From assembly GCF_900258475.1 (NCBI RefSeq), contig NZ_LT984887.1, positions 1,468,593 through 1,532,592 of the forward strand: DNA of 64,000 bases. Reading direction: 5' to 3'. Source of the stretch: Anaerococcus sp. Marseille-P3915. GTDB lineage: Bacteria > Bacillota > Clostridia > Tissierellales > Peptoniphilaceae. Made by a program: the position numbers and the translations under genes. Every line of letters begins with the position of its first letter. The stretch's first letter is position 1. The notes under the pieces are model-generated. The model was not told where the DNA came from, made no database searches, and worked only from the letters and a program-made list of their open reading frames with translations. Shown one piece after another: positions 18,073-30,217 of this stretch.

Positions 18073-18155
18073 GGTAAACACCCCTTGATTTGGGGTGTTT
18101 GCCCCGACATCTAGCGCGATAGCTCGGATAAGCTTGCGAAGCAAGCGGGATGTCG
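18073..18155 (-). ncRNA. candidate structured RNA: covarying hairpin cluster, tRNA-tail repeat 1
   Basis: Minus-strand reading: outer stem CGACATC (18149-18155) with GATGTCG (18105-18111) encloses GCTTGC-TTC-GCAAGC (18132-18146) and a short AGC/GCT hairpin. A 12-bp hairpin, AAACACCCC with GGGGTGTTT around AAATCAA (18073-18103), follows. Same order as in elements A and C with different, still paired, stem bases. Confidence 0.6.
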
Positions 18156-18360
18156 TCAGGTTATGAGCCCTCCATAAGCTGGGCAGGCTTGTTACCGGTA
18201 GGTCCGCTCCCAAATTTCACAAAAAAATAAGCACTTCTTTAGAAATGCTTGGTGGGACTTTATAGACTTATCCAGGTGAATCCAAATGATGAGCCATGGA
18301 AAGTCTTATGCAGTAGCCAGGGACTCGAACCGTCTCACACGCCGACGGGCTATCCACCTA

Positions 18361-18443
18361 TTCAAAGCCCCTTGATTGGGGCTTTGAAGGCTGAAATATA
18401 GGGCGGTAGCCCGAAAGAGTCTGCGAAGCAGACGGATTTCAGC
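18361..18443 (-). ncRNA. candidate structured RNA: covarying hairpin cluster, tRNA-tail repeat 2
   Basis: Minus-strand reading: outer stem GCTGAAAT (18436-18443) with ATTTCAGC (18390-18397) encloses GTCTGC-TTC-GCAGAC (18419-18433) and GGGC-TACC-GCCC (18401-18412). An 11-bp hairpin, CAAAGCCCC with GGGGCTTTG around AATCAA (18361-18388), follows. All four stems pair perfectly although bases differ from the other copies. Confidence 0.6.
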
Positions 18444-18509
18444 TCGGTTTGAGCTGGAGGCTCATAACCGGTTCTGCGCACAAAAAAAGCACTCCATCTC
18501 AGAAGTACT

Positions 18510-18586
18510 TGGTGGGGCTTCAGGGACTCGAACCCTGGACCTACCGGTTATGAGCCGGGCGCTCTAACCGACTGAGCTAAAGCCCC
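18510..18586 (-). tRNA. tRNA-Ile2 (CAT anticodon, probable lysidine type)
   Basis: 77-nt cloverleaf with encoded CCA. The anticodon loop reads CTCATAA. The GGCTCATAACC anticodon arm resembles tRNA-Ile(CAU), whose C34 becomes lysidine, more than elongator Met; elongator Met remains possible. It is the last gene of the array. Confidence 0.85.
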
Positions 18587-18612
18587 ATATAACTGGTATC
18601 CTATGAAATTTA

Positions 18613-18689
<77 letters not shown>

Positions 18690-18840
18690 ACAAATATAAA
18701 GATTTCTCGCTTCGCTCGACCATTCTGCCTCTGCACCAGACCTACAATCCACTTCTTTCAGAAATGGTGTTAGGACTTCGCATGGAGGGTCCTCTATGAG
18801 CCGGACGGGCTATCCTCATCGAACCGGACGGGCTTGCTTT

Positions 18841-18916
18841 TGGCAGGGGAGACAGGATTTGAACCCGCGACATCCGGTTTTGGAGACCGACGTTCTGCCA
18901 GCTGAACTACTCCCCT
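18841..18916 (-). tRNA. tRNA-Trp (CCA)
   Basis: 76-nt cloverleaf with anticodon CCA (GGTCTCCAAAACC arm) and encoded 3' CCA. Confidence 0.93.
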
Positions 18917-19008
18917 AAATCCTTTCATTAAAAGCTAAAACTTCTAAAAAATAAAGCCTTGGGCTTTTATAAGCCCCATGACTTAGGATTTAGTCATATT
19001 AGCTTATT

Positions 19009-19084
19009 TGGTGCCCAGAGGCGGAATCGAACCACCGACACGGGGATTTTCAGTCCCCTGCTCTACCGACTGAGCTATCTGGGC
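19009..19084 (-). tRNA. tRNA-Phe (GAA)
   Basis: 76-nt cloverleaf, acceptor GCCCAGA/TCTGGGC, anticodon GAA, CCA encoded. Confidence 0.93.
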
Positions 19085-19089
19085 ATATT

Positions 19090-19183
19090 TGGCGGAGAAG
19101 GAGGGATTTGAACCCTCGCATCCCTTTTGAAAGGATCTACTCCCTTAGCAGGGGAGCCTCTTTAGCCACTTGAGTACTTCTCC
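19090..19183 (-). tRNA. tRNA-Ser (GCT)
   Basis: 94-nt class II tRNA with a long variable arm, anticodon GCT, CCA encoded. Directly abuts the next tRNA-Ser. Confidence 0.93.
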
Positions 19184-19274
19184 TGGCGGAGAGGAAGGGA
19201 TTCGAACCCTTGTGAGCCGAAAGACTCTAACGGTTTTCAAGACCGCCCCGTTATGACCGCTTCGGTACCTCTCC
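19184..19274 (-). tRNA. tRNA-Ser (TGA)
   Basis: 91-nt class II tRNA with a long variable arm and anticodon TGA; acceptor GGAGAGG. Zero spacing to tRNA-Ser(GCT). Confidence 0.93.
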
Positions 19275-19419
19275 TTATTTTATAATAAAAGTATTCAAAT
19301 GGCTTGCCTCTAATATCCTTTAGGGATATAAAATTAAATCGTTGATAAAAATCAACGAGTTGGCCTTAAGCCTACTTCTCTCCTGCTCACTTATGTAAAG
19401 TGAGCTAGGTGGAAGTTAT

Positions 19420-19495
19420 TGGTGACCCATCGGAGATTCGAACTCCGGACACCCTGATTAAAAGTCAGGTGCTCTACCGGCTGAGCTAATGGATC
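19420..19495 (-). tRNA. tRNA-Lys (TTT)
   Basis: 76-nt cloverleaf with anticodon TTT (GACTTTTAATC arm) and encoded CCA. Confidence 0.93.
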
Positions 19496-19498
19496 ATA

Positions 19499-19574
19499 TG
19501 GCTGGGATAGCAGGACTCGAACCTACGCATACCAGAGTCAAAGTCTGGTGCCTTACCGACTTGGCTATATCCCA
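19499..19574 (-). tRNA. tRNA-Gln (TTG)
   Basis: 76-nt cloverleaf, acceptor TGGGATA/TATCCCA, anticodon TTG, CCA encoded; three bases from tRNA-Lys. Confidence 0.93.
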
Positions 19575-19654
19575 ACAGTCACGTACTAATATAGTATAAC
19601 ACATCTTTGACGTTTTTGCAAGTTTTTTTTATAATTTCTTACATATGTAAGATT

Positions 19655-19731
<77 letters not shown>

Positions 19732-19787
19732 ATAATCATCCTGCATGGCATTAGTAGTTGCCGCTATTAGATTTATTTATCTTTTAG

Positions 19788-19861
19788 TGGAGCGGGTGAA
19801 GGGAATCGAACCCTCGCAACCAGCTTGGAAGGCTGGGGCTCTACCACTGAGCTACACCCGC
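19788..19861 (-). tRNA. tRNA-Gly (TCC)
   Basis: 74-nt cloverleaf, acceptor GCGGGTG/CACCCGC, anticodon TCC, CCA encoded. Confidence 0.93.
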
Positions 19862-19866
19862 AAGGT

Positions 19867-19952
19867 TGGTGGGGATGAGCGGATTCGAACCACTGAAAGC
19901 TAAGCTAACGGATTTACAGTCCGTCCCATTTGGCCAACTCTGGAACATCCCC
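19867..19952 (-). tRNA. tRNA-Tyr (GTA)
   Basis: 86-nt class II tRNA with a variable arm, acceptor GGGGATG/CATCCCC, anticodon GTA. Confidence 0.93.
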
Positions 19953-19982
19953 ACAATTATTATATTTTTATATGAAACTTAC

Positions 19983-20058
19983 TGGAGCTGATGATAGGAC
20001 TTGAACCTACAACCTATTGATTACAAATCAATTGCTCTGCCAATTGAGCTACATCAGC
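19983..20058 (-). tRNA. tRNA-Thr (TGT)
   Basis: 76-nt cloverleaf, acceptor GCTGATG/CATCAGC, anticodon TGT, CCA encoded. Confidence 0.93.
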
Positions 20059-20084
20059 ACATTGGATCACTATTGCAATCCAAA

Positions 20085-20161
20085 TGGCGACCTGGATGGG
20101 ATTCGAACCCACGACCTCCGCCGTGACAGGGCGGCATTCTAACCAGCTGAACTACCAGGCC
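20085..20161 (-). tRNA. tRNA-Asp (GTC)
   Basis: 77-nt cloverleaf, acceptor GGCCTGG/CCAGGTC with one G-U pair, anticodon GTC, CCA encoded. Confidence 0.93.
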
Positions 20162-20217
20162 TCATCAACATTTTATTATAGGATAACAAAATGTAATGAG
20201 TAATATTTTATTACTTC

Positions 20218-20293
20218 TGGTGGAAGTAACAGGGCTCGAACCTGTGACCCCCTGCTTGTAAGGCAGATGCTCTCCCAACTGAGCTATACTTCC
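20218..20293 (-). tRNA. tRNA-Val (TAC)
   Basis: 76-nt cloverleaf, acceptor GGAAGTA/TACTTCC, anticodon TAC, CCA encoded. Confidence 0.93.
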
Positions 20294-20387
20294 AAAAACA
20301 GAACATTTTGTAAGTCCTCGGACTTCGTCCTGCGGTATTTCGCGCCTGTAGGGCGCGCCTCCTCCAAGAGCCGGAGTGGCTTGCTTT

Positions 20388-20462
20388 TGGTGACCCCACC
20401 GGGATTCGAACCCGGGATACCACCGTGAAAGGGTGGTGTCTTAACCGCTTGACCATGGGGCC
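20388..20462 (-). tRNA. tRNA-Glu (TTC)
   Basis: 75-nt cloverleaf, acceptor GGCCCCA/TGGGGTC, anticodon TTC, CCA encoded. Confidence 0.93.
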
Positions 20463-20562
20463 TTAATTTAAACATTAATTCAAGTATTTAATTCTATTTT
20501 GTTCACACTATACGAGCGGTAACCAGACCTACCAGCCAATTGTTTCACAATTGGGGTTAGGG

Positions 20563-20587
20563 GCTTCGAACCGCTTGACCATGGGGC
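20563..20587 (-). pseudogene. 5' fragment of a second tRNA-Glu
   Basis: The first 20 bases of the tRNA-Glu gene (GGCCCCATGGTCAAGCGGTT) recur exactly, then homology stops; the following bases include a hairpin (CCAATTG / CAATTGG). A broken duplicate upstream of the intact gene in transcription order. Confidence 0.7.
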
Positions 20588-20609
20588 CTCATTCATCTTT
20601 TTTATGTAT

Positions 20610-20686
<77 letters not shown>

Positions 20687-20761
20687 ATAATTCGCATTAG
20701 ATATGGTAATCTAATTGCTTGCAACTGTACATTTATTTAACTTTTAGCTTCTCTAAGCTAT

Positions 20762-20850
20762 TGGTGCCGAGAATCGGAATCGAACCGATACGGTGTTTAA
20801 CCACCGCAGGATTTTAAGTCCTGTGCGTCTGCCAGTTCCGCCACCCCGGC
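20762..20850 (-). tRNA. tRNA-Leu (TAA)
   Basis: 89-nt class II tRNA with a long variable arm, anticodon TAA, CCA encoded. Confidence 0.93.
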
Positions 20851-20898
20851 ACATATTAAGTTAAAAGCGGCTTCGGCTTCAAACTAATAAAAGTTTGT

Positions 20899-20973
20899 TG
20901 GCGCTCAGGGTGGGACTCGAACCCACAACCTACCGGTTAACAGCCGGGTGCTCCACCATTGAGCTACCTAAGC
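20899..20973 (-). tRNA. tRNA-Asn (GTT)
   Basis: 75-nt cloverleaf, acceptor GCTTAGG/CCTGAGC, anticodon GTT, CCA encoded. First tRNA after 5S rRNA. Confidence 0.93.
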
Positions 20974-21076
20974 ATGACATGATAATATAATAGCATGTTT
21001 TTTTGATTTTGTCAATACTTATTATGAAATTTACAGTTAGTACAAACTAGCCAAATAGGCTAGTTGTATTAAACTG

Positions 21077-21191
21077 TTTGGCGACTTCCTACTCTACCAC
21101 CCAGTTGCCCAGGCAGTACCATCGGCGTTATGAGGCTTAACTTCTGTGTTCGGTATGGGAACAGGTGTATCTCTCATGCAATCATCACCAT
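21077..21191 (-). rRNA. rrf: 5S ribosomal RNA
   Basis: The minus strand reads TGGTGATGATTGCATGAGAG at the 5' end and includes CCCATACCGAACACAGAAGT and GCCGATGGTACTG, all 5S hallmarks. It lies between 23S and the tRNA array. Confidence 0.95.
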
Positions 21192-21249
21192 ATTTTTTGA
21201 ACCTTTTAAATAGCATCCACTTTTTTGTGGACCCCACCTTAGTGGGAAA

Positions 21250-21259
21250 CAATATTTCC

Positions 21260-21267
<8 letters not shown>
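21250..21267 (-). other. 3' strand of the 23S processing stem
   Basis: TCTTGACTGGAAATATTG on the minus strand is exactly complementary, over 18 bases, to the sequence just before the 23S 5' end (24379-24396). Such closing stems are RNase III processing sites. Confidence 0.75.
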
Positions 21268-24384
<3,117 letters not shown>

Positions 24385-24449
24385 CTGGAAATATTGTTTG
24401 CTATTTAGTTTTTATGGTTCTTTTTTGCAAATTCGCTTGCGAATTTGCA

Positions 24450-24525
24450 TGGTGGAGATAAAGAGATTCGAACTCTTGACCCCCTGCGTGCAAGGCAGGT
24501 GCTCTCCCAGCTGAGCTATATCCCC
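24450..24525 (-). tRNA. tRNA-Ala (TGC)
   Basis: 76-nt cloverleaf, acceptor GGGGATA/TATCTCC, anticodon TGC, CCA encoded. The only tRNA in the 16S-23S spacer. Confidence 0.94.
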
Positions 24526-24612
24526 ATATTTTTATTTGGCTTTGAACCAAATTGTATATCAATGGTTTTTGTTTTTGTTTCCGTGTGAGGAGAGAGCGTA
24601 CCCTCTCCTCAT

Positions 24613-26144
<1,532 letters not shown>

Positions 26145-26306
26145 AAATTTGTATGAAAGTCTTAGATCAAGACTCTATTCATTTACACTTGACTTAATCA
26201 AATGCGTGATTTATATTCTTGTATATCAAGAATCATTACTGTAAAGAAATTTAACTAGGTTATAGTTGTTATTCTTTAAAGTTTTTGTTTTGCTATTTTA
26301 AATAGC

Positions 26307-26324
26307 AACAAAAACCATTGATAT
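26307..26324 (-). other. 5' strand of the 16S processing stem
   Basis: Exactly complementary over 18 bases to 24556-24573 beyond the 16S 3' end. Expected RNase III substrate in the primary rrn transcript. Confidence 0.7.
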
Positions 26325-26390
26325 TTAATTTGTATGAAATGCCTTAGCATTTCTGGTTCATGTCTCAGCATTTATCGTGCTGACTATTAT

Positions 26391-26419
26391 ATAGTACCAC
26401 AGGTTTTTTATCTTGTCAA
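26391..26419 (-). promoter_or_regulatory. rrn promoter P2
   Basis: Minus strand TTGACA (26414-26419), 17-base spacer, TACTAT (26391-26396). It lies about 250 bases before 16S. Confidence 0.8.
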
Positions 26420-26486
26420 GACTTTTTTTCATTTTTTTATGATTTTTTTATCTTGGCGACTAGTTCCTGTCGCACCGACATTTAAT

Positions 26487-26515
26487 ACTATAACATCTAT
26501 TTTTGTCCTTGTCAA
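26487..26515 (-). promoter_or_regulatory. rrn promoter P1
   Basis: Minus strand TTGACA (26510-26515), 17-base spacer, TATAGT (26487-26492), with A-rich tracts upstream that could act as an UP element. With P2 it forms a classic tandem rrn promoter. Confidence 0.85.
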
Positions 26516-26598
26516 ATTTTTTTTGTATTTTTTTATCTTATTTTTTTTGCTTCTTTATATATATTATTTTTTATCCTCTATCTTTTTTCTATAATGAA

Positions 26599-26620
26599 AA
26601 ACCCTCCTTATGGAGGGCTT
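26599..26620 (-). terminator. terminator after the DUF951 gene
   Basis: AAGCCCTCC-ATAA-GGAGGGTTTTT on the minus strand directly follows the stop codon. It insulates the rrn promoters from the upstream operon. Confidence 0.85.
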
Positions 26621-26623
26621 ACT

Positions 26624-26854
26624 TTATTGATCTTCTTCTGGTTCATAGTTTACTATTGATACCATTTTTCCATTTTTATCTTTTATTTTTCTGATTCTTT
26701 TATCAAATTCCAATCTTTTCATCCATATTATTTTATCACAACCTGTACATCTTAGCTTGATGTCTGCTCCTACTCTTTCGATTTGCCAGAGGTTTTCTCC
26801 ACATGGATGGCCCTTTTTTAGGGTTATTACGTCATCTACTTTATATTTTTTCAT
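26624..26854 (-). CDS. DUF951 family protein
   Basis: A 76-residue small basic protein matching the DUF951 pattern: VDDVITLKKGHPCGENLWQI, then RVGADIKLRCTGCDKIIWM and RLEFDKRIRKI. The conserved HPCG and CTGC cysteines look like a metal or nucleic-acid binding site. The family is widespread in Firmicutes, often next to MscS or parB/rpsF-region genes, with unknown function. Its ATG overlaps the end of the mscS gene, so expression is coupled; it is last in the operon. The extra C-terminal acidic tail (NYEPEEDQ) is unremarkable. Confidence 0.9.
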   Translation of the reverse strand: MKKYKVDDVITLKKGHPCGENLWQIERVGADIKLRCTGCDKIIWMKRLEFDKRIRKIKDKNGKMVSIVNYEPEEDQ

Positions 26855-27710
26855 TTGTTTCGTACCCCACTAAGCTTGCTTTTATCCCTCTTTTTTCCAT
26901 CTCTAACTTTATTAGCTCTCTTGCTTTTCTTGCTATAGCCCATTGGCTTCCTGCTTTGACTTCCGCTAGCATTCTTACTTTATAAGAGAATTCATCAAAA
27001 CTGTTTATTTCAAAAAAGCTAAAGTCCTCTATAAAGTCTTTTTTATATTCGCTATTTTTTAGTTCTTTTGATACTTTTTCTATTATTTCTTTTGCTTCTT
27101 TTAGGTCCGTGTCATAGGATAGTCTGAAGCTTACATCTGATTTAGCCGGCCCTCTGTTAAAGTTTTGAACTTTTTCTATTTGGGAGTTTGGGATTATGTG
27201 GATTGACCCGTTGAAGTCTCTTATTTTTGTTGTTCTTAGGTTTAGCTCTTCTACTTCTCCTTCTGCACTTGCTGTCTGTATCCATTCTCCTACTCTTATC
27301 TTATCATCTATTATTATAAAGGCTCCTTTTATAAAGTCGCTGATTATAGATTGTGATGCGAAGGCTATGGCTAGACCTCCAACTCCTGCTGTAGCTATGA
27401 GTGCTGAGGTATTTATTCCTAGACCATCTAATATTCCTATAAGTACTACAAAAACAACTATTGTTTTTATTATTGAATAGAGGAGGTTGCCTGCAGTTTC
27501 TATTTTCGACTTGTTGGCAATTTTCCCTGACCTTTCACTTTCTATTAGTTTGTCTATTAGCTTTCTTGCTATTTTCAGAAAAACTAGCCCTATTAATATC
27601 ATTATCAGTGTTGATGTTAATTTTAGGACCAACTGATTTTTGACTAATTCTGATATGATGGGTGTTTTTTCTAGAGTATCTGCTATTTGCTCATTTGCTG
27701 TTTCTGTCAA
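26841..27710 (-). CDS. small-conductance mechanosensitive channel (MscS family)
   Basis: A 289-residue membrane channel that opens under membrane tension to release osmolytes. Three N-terminal helices are visible (about 29-50, 75-97, 103-128). The pore-lining third helix and signature GVGGLAIAFASQSIISDFIK are followed by the beta domain (RVGEWIQTASAEGEVEELNL, FNGSIHIIPNSQIEKVQNF) and the alpha-beta C-terminal cage. The start is a TTG at 27710 with AGGAG six bases upstream; the frame overlaps the end of the SGNH esterase gene by about 20 bases, so it is translationally coupled. Confidence 0.93.
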   Translation of the reverse strand: MTETANEQIADTLEKTPIISELVKNQLVLKLTSTLIMILIGLVFLKIARKLIDKLIESERSGKIANKSKIETAGNLLYSIIKTIVVFVVLIGILDGLGINTSALIATAGVGGLAIAFASQSIISDFIKGAFIIIDDKIRVGEWIQTASAEGEVEELNLRTTKIRDFNGSIHIIPNSQIEKVQNFNRGPAKSDVSFRLSYDTDLKEAKEIIEKVSKELKNSEYKKDFIEDFSFFEINSFDEFSYKVRMLAEVKAGSQWAIARKARELIKLEMEKRGIKASLVGYETNEKI

Positions 27711-28215
27711 TTTCTTCTCCTAGAATTTTTTCTATTTCTCTGGCTAGATTTTGATGAAAGTCGCTTGCTAGGTGGATTCCATCTAAGTAATGTCCATCAA
27801 TTTGGCTCGCTCTTATATAGTAATCTGCCCCATGAACTTTTTCTTCTAAGGCCTTTAATTTCCTATTGACTCCTTCATAGAAGCTGAAGATTTTTTCTTC
27901 TTCTATATAAGGAGGGCTTATTAGCATCGTTTTTCTTGCCTGAGATATATTTAGTATACTTTTTAGATTCTCTTCTACAAACTCGAGGCTTTTACCATTC
28001 ATAAAGTCATTGGTCCCACCAAATATTATTAGTAGATCTTCTTTTTCTTTTAATTTTTGATATCTCTTGTATCTATTTAACATCTCTTCTGTTGTCGACC
28101 CATTTACTCCAAGGTTTTTAATTTCAAAACCCGCCTTTTGTAAAAAGCGGGTGTATGATTTTTCTTCTACTAAGTAGCCTAGGGTAAAAGAATCTCCTAA
28201 TGCTGTTATTTTCAT
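27691..28215 (-). CDS. SGNH/GDSL-family esterase
   Basis: A 174-residue SGNH hydrolase. Block I is ITALGDSFTLG with the catalytic Ser at residue 9, block II Gly/Asn in LGVNGSTTEEM, block III GGTNDF, and block V DGIHLASDFH with Asp and His. No signal peptide, so it probably acts in the cytoplasm as an acyl-esterase or lysophospholipase-type enzyme. The ATG overlaps the stop codon of the branching enzyme gene (TAATG). Confidence 0.88.
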   Translation of the reverse strand: MKITALGDSFTLGYLVEEKSYTRFLQKAGFEIKNLGVNGSTTEEMLNRYKRYQKLKEKEDLLIIFGGTNDFMNGKSLEFVEENLKSILNISQARKTMLISPPYIEEEKIFSFYEGVNRKLKALEEKVHGADYYIRASQIDGHYLDGIHLASDFHQNLAREIEKILGEEIDRNSK

Positions 28216-30206
28216 TATTTGACCTTTTTTAAGACTAGGGCTGTTCTTGATGGTATATAGATTTTTATGCCATCATAGTCAGTGCCCGGAAGTTTTTCTG
28301 TTGTGTATGTGTAATCGTGACTTATTCTGCCAAAACCACCAAATCTAAATTCGTCTGAGTCCATTAGAACTTTAAATTCTCCTATATCATGGATTGGTAG
28401 GTGGAAGGATTCGTAGGAATCTGTTGGGTGGAAATTAAATAGGTAGACTAGGTCTCCATTTCTGAAGGCTATAATTTTTCTATCGTTATCCAGCCATAGC
28501 CTATATGTTGTTTTGCCTAATTGATGGTATTCTTTAACAAATTCTATCATGGCCCTATCAAATTCATTTAGATATTGGTATTTTAGATAATCTGCATCGG
28601 CTAGAGACCACATACGACGTGCATAATGGTAGGAGTAGCCATTTCCTTCTCTTGGAAAGTCTATCCATTCTGGATGACCAAATTCATTGCCCATGAAGTT
28701 TAGGTAACCATCTGTTCCCATTGATATGGTTATCCATCTTATCATCTTGTGGAGGGCTATGGCCCTGTCTATGATTAGATTATGGCTGTCTTTGGACATG
28801 GAATCGTACATTTCCTTATCTGCTAGCCTAAAGATGGTGGTTTTTGAACCTACTAGGGCTTGGTCGTGACTTTCTACATAGCCTATTCTTTTTTCATTTG
28901 GTCTGTGGGTTGTTAGTTCGTACCACATGTTGGATAGGTTCCAATCGTAGTCATTTTTCTCTAGGGCTTTTTCCCAGAAATCTGGCATTCCCATCGCTAG
29001 CCTATAATCAAATCCTATACCGCCCTGGCTTACTGGCAAACACATACCTGGCATACCTGACATATCTTCTGCTATGGTTATGGCCTTTGGCTTGATTTCT
29101 CTGATTAATTCATTGGCCATTTGCAAATAATTTAAGGCATCTATGTCTGTATTCATTGAGAAATATTTGCCATAATTATCAAAAGCTTCTCCCCTGCCGT
29201 GATCTCTATAGATCATGGAGGTGACTCCGTCAAATCTAAAACCATCGAAGTGATATTCTTCTAGCCAATATTTAACATTTGATAGAAGGAAGTGATTTAC
29301 TCCTGCCTTGTGATAATCAAAAAGCTTGGAATCCCAGTCTGGATGGTTACCTTCTCCGCCTGCATGGAAAAATTGATAGTCGGTGCCGTCAAATTCATTG
29401 ATACCTTCAGCTGTGTTTTTGACTGAGTGTGAATGAACTAGGTCCATTATTACATTAAGACCCATTTGGTGGGCTGTGTTTATTAGGCTCTTTAGGTCGT
29501 TATTTTCCCCATACCAGGAAGATGGCGCAAAGAAATTTGATACTTGATAGCCAAATGATCCATAATATGGGTGTTCGGCTATAGCCATAAGTTGAACTGT
29601 GTCATAGCCCGCCTTTTGTATTCTTGGCAAGATATATTTTTCAAATTCTTTGTAGGATGATACCTTGCCTTCTTCACCTGCCATTCCTATGTGGGCTTCA
29701 TAAATTAGTGGATTGTCCTTTTTTATTTCAAAATCTTGGTCTGTCCACTCAAATTCTTTCCTTGGATTTTCTAGAACCATAGCATAGTCAAAGTCTTCAT
29801 TTCTTTCGACCCTTCTTGCATAAAGTGGTATTCTTTCTGATAATCTACCATTTGCATCTACTAGGACTTTTATCCTTGATTTGTGTGGGATTGTCCTGAT
29901 TCCTTCGACAAAGATTTCCCAATCTTCGTCATTTATTTTATGGAGAGGATGGGAGTGCTTATCCCATCCATTAAAATCTCCTATTAGATAAAGACCGTCA
30001 GCATTTGGAGCCCATTCTCTATATATCCAGCCTCCTTTTACCTTGTGGAAACCGTAATAATTGTGGGCATTGGCAAAATCTTTAAGTGATTTGCCATCTG
30101 CTAAAAACCTATTTTTTTGCTCTTGTAATCGATCCATCCTTAGATTAATATCATTTTCATAATCACTCAAATAAGGGTCAATATCGAGTATTTCCCATCT
30201 TGCCAT
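28215..30206 (-). CDS. 1,4-alpha-glucan branching enzyme of eukaryote-like type
   Basis: A 663-residue GH13 branching enzyme that makes alpha-1,6 links in glycogen. An N-terminal CBM48 (GGWIYREWAPNADGLYLIGD) precedes the barrel, with nucleophile D326 in DGFRFDGVTSM and acid E380 in TIAEDMSG; MDLVHSH (254-260) and the C-terminal beta domain are present. Many stretches (DIDPYL near the N terminus, LPRIQKAGYDTVQLMAI, FDGTDYQFFHAG) resemble eukaryotic GBE1/starch-branching enzymes more than the common bacterial GlgB with HWVPAHFP-type motifs. No other glycogen gene lies nearby. Confidence 0.9.
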   Translation of the reverse strand: MARWEILDIDPYLSDYENDINLRMDRLQEQKNRFLADGKSLKDFANAHNYYGFHKVKGGWIYREWAPNADGLYLIGDFNGWDKHSHPLHKINDEDWEIFVEGIRTIPHKSRIKVLVDANGRLSERIPLYARRVERNEDFDYAMVLENPRKEFEWTDQDFEIKKDNPLIYEAHIGMAGEEGKVSSYKEFEKYILPRIQKAGYDTVQLMAIAEHPYYGSFGYQVSNFFAPSSWYGENNDLKSLINTAHQMGLNVIMDLVHSHSVKNTAEGINEFDGTDYQFFHAGGEGNHPDWDSKLFDYHKAGVNHFLLSNVKYWLEEYHFDGFRFDGVTSMIYRDHGRGEAFDNYGKYFSMNTDIDALNYLQMANELIREIKPKAITIAEDMSGMPGMCLPVSQGGIGFDYRLAMGMPDFWEKALEKNDYDWNLSNMWYELTTHRPNEKRIGYVESHDQALVGSKTTIFRLADKEMYDSMSKDSHNLIIDRAIALHKMIRWITISMGTDGYLNFMGNEFGHPEWIDFPREGNGYSYHYARRMWSLADADYLKYQYLNEFDRAMIEFVKEYHQLGKTTYRLWLDNDRKIIAFRNGDLVYLFNFHPTDSYESFHLPIHDIGEFKVLMDSDEFRFGGFGRISHDYTYTTEKLPGTDYDGIKIYIPSRTALVLKKVK

Positions 30207-30217
30207 AGTATTTCCTC

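Larger units (their letters stand above)
17927..18500 (-). repeat. two tandem repeats after the tRNA array, built on the last tRNA's 3' end
   Basis: Units at about 17927-18215 and 18218-18485 each carry the tRNA 3' edge (CTTGGTGGG on the plus strand), then a shared about 60-base block (ATGGAAAGTCTTATG). The T-arm string CAGGGACTCGAACC, CACACGCCGACGGGCTATCC, a variable hairpin cluster and a pseudo tRNA tail follow. A third, intact start is the real tRNA at 18510-18586. The units look like duplications of the array end that captured a structured insert. They are not CRISPR (only two long, diverged units). Confidence 0.65.

Noticed and set aside
17927..18500. Tandem repeat considered as a CRISPR array
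   Set aside because: Only two units of about 270 bp, diverged, without short repeats, spacers or cas genes.
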